Positions 22,240 through 23,247 of a DNA stretch of 23,247 bases are shown in pieces (the first letter of the stretch is position 1; each line of letters opens with the position of its first letter). The stretch covers positions 1 through 23,247 of the forward strand of contig JBAXPW010000020.1 in the NCBI GenBank assembly GCA_037132015.1, written 5' to 3'. This DNA is from JBAXPW01 sp037132015. Its GTDB lineage: Bacteria > Patescibacteriota > Microgenomatia > UBA1406 > GWC2-37-13. The translations under genes and the position numbers were made by a program. The notes under the pieces were generated by a model, which saw nothing but the letters and a program-made list of their open reading frames with translations, searched no databases and was not told the origin of the DNA.

Positions 22240-23247
22240 ATGTTTGAATCAACAAAAATACTCCATTTTAAAAAAAATATGTTGGATGTGTATGTTGAAA
22301 AGTCCAACAAACAAACAAGACCAGAAGTGTCTAGTCAAGTTGAATGGTCTGTAAAAAATCTCGAAGATATTCTAAAAAATATTCCTGATATTTCTCAAAG
22401 CAAAATTAAGGTTATTGCTAATGATGATTTAGTTTATACGATAAGTACAGTATTAGAAAAATCAATAAAAAATGAACAAGAAAAGTTATCTTCTATTACT
22501 CGAATATCTCAAGAATATATTCCTGAAGATCTGGCTTCAACAACATGGGAATATAATGATGCTCTTATAGAGAATAATGGAATTCAAGAGCATATAGTTG
22601 AAGTACGTGCGTATACTCATGCATTTGTAAAAGCTCTGACTCAATCATGTATAAACATTAAGGTCGCTATCGATTCAATATATGCAGTTTCAGAAATATA
22701 TTCTAAATTGATTATATCACACGAACCAACGCTTATTTTTTATCCTAACGATGATAATTTTGCTTCAGTTGTTGTAAGTGGGGTTGTGCTAGCTAATATT
22801 TCTTTTGATACTCAAAATTCTTTACAACTCATATCTCAACTTATTCATCATGTCTCAACACATTTTAATGTTGGTATAAATAAAATTATTGACCTTGGTT
22901 CTCACGAGGATTTATGTACTAACTTATTAAAAACTAATAGTCAGATCTCAGTAACCAAATCGAGACCAGAGGAATATGATCTGATTTCATGGATAGGTAT
23001 TCAAAAAGAAGATTCTAAAGCTATAGTCAAAACACTCAATTTTATGATATACAATAAATTGACAGAAGAAAATAAAATGAGTTTAAAAGTTGTAAACAAC
23101 TCTGAAAAAATTTCATTACAGAAAGAAATTGATGAAAAGGAAGGCAATACACATAATTTACATAATAAATTGAGTATATTTATAGACATCCTATTACTCA
23201 TATTCATTATTGGAATATTGATTTTGTTATACCAATTTATATTGTCA
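22240..23247 (+). CDS. PilM-like pilus assembly protein with C-terminal membrane segment (3' end outside window)
   Basis: An open frame from ATG 22240 to the last base (336 codons, no stop), so partial. The N-terminal part resembles the divergent actin-like PilM fold seen in CPR pilus clusters: WSVKNLEDILKNIPDISQ, KIKVIANDDLVYTISTV, then a helix-rich LIENNGIQEHIVEVRAYTH with SIYAVSEIYSKLI and the strand TLIFYPNDDNF. Recognition is weak and leans on position after the pseudopilins. Residues about 312-333 (LSIFIDILLLIFIIGILILLYQF) form one membrane segment, as in PilN. This suggests a PilM-PilN-like fusion or membrane-anchored PilM, which would link cytoplasmic PilB to the envelope. The visible part lacks the clear phosphate loops of FtsA. 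Confidence 0.55.
   Translation, partial: MFESTKILHFKKNMLDVYVEKSNKQTRPEVSSQVEWSVKNLEDILKNIPDISQSKIKVIANDDLVYTISTVLEKSIKNEQEKLSSITRISQEYIPEDLASTTWEYNDALIENNGIQEHIVEVRAYTHAFVKALTQSCINIKVAIDSIYAVSEIYSKLIISHEPTLIFYPNDDNFASVVVSGVVLANISFDTQNSLQLISQLIHHVSTHFNVGINKIIDLGSHEDLCTNLLKTNSQISVTKSRPEEYDLISWIGIQKEDSKAIVKTLNFMIYNKLTEENKMSLKVVNNSEKISLQKEIDEKEGNTHNLHNKLSIFIDILLLIFIIGILILLYQFILS

Noticed and set aside
1..23247. Insertion sequences, prophage genes, CRISPR arrays, rRNA
   Set aside because: No transposase-like frames, terminal repeats, regular direct repeats or rRNA-like stretches were seen on either strand.

Overview
The window is AT-rich (roughly one third G+C by eye), gene-dense and uses the standard code: TGA ends the isoleucyl-tRNA synthetase gene. 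The gene content suggests a candidate-phyla-radiation bacterium (Patescibacteria, possibly the Microgenomates side). The pointers are a CxxC-x17-CxxC zinc-ribbon protein with RS-rich repeats, an unusual IleRS subfamily, a ParB-like HTH protein next to L21/L27, a receiver-pilB-pilC-pseudopilin cluster of the type common in these genomes, and near absence of Shine-Dalgarno sequences. This assignment is inference from gene families, not from a marker phylogeny.

Layout. (1) 1-3093: end of a division cluster, ftsQ (3' part), ftsA and ftsZ. (2) 3097-5181, minus strand: a 470-residue protein of unknown function, convergent with ftsZ, and the zinc-ribbon protein with a clear intrinsic terminator. (3) 5274-9405: ileS, then a SEDS glycosyltransferase (RodA type). 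(4) 9406-9992: the only long stretch without an intact gene. It holds a decayed 3' half of serC (phosphoserine aminotransferase). (5) 9993-11198: rplU, rpmA and a ParB-like HTH protein; lepB overlaps it convergently. (6) tRNA-Val(CAC), followed by a surface-glycan block: a GT2 gene on the minus strand, then divergently GT4, GT2 (WaaE/KdtX-like) and an O-antigen ligase/polymerase-like membrane protein. (7) 15941-23247: a type IV pilus cluster of a degenerate receiver protein, pilB, pilC, four prepilin-like proteins and a PilM-like protein that runs off the window.

The genes together describe envelope building: septum and wall synthesis (FtsQ/A/Z, RodA), export (LepB), surface glycans and pili. 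One minor pilin carries a large repeat domain that looks like a beta-propeller and may be a tip adhesin.

The most notable cross-cutting signal is promoter placement. At eight gene starts a sigma70-like -10 hexamer lies only 5-8 nt before the start codon, often as an extended TGnTATAAT, so transcription should begin at or next to the initiator codon. This predicts mostly leaderless mRNAs. Other points worth a second look are the serC fossil, a receiver domain whose phospho-acceptor Asp is Gly, the non-canonical HIGH/KMSKS motifs of IleRS, and the pilin fused to repeats.
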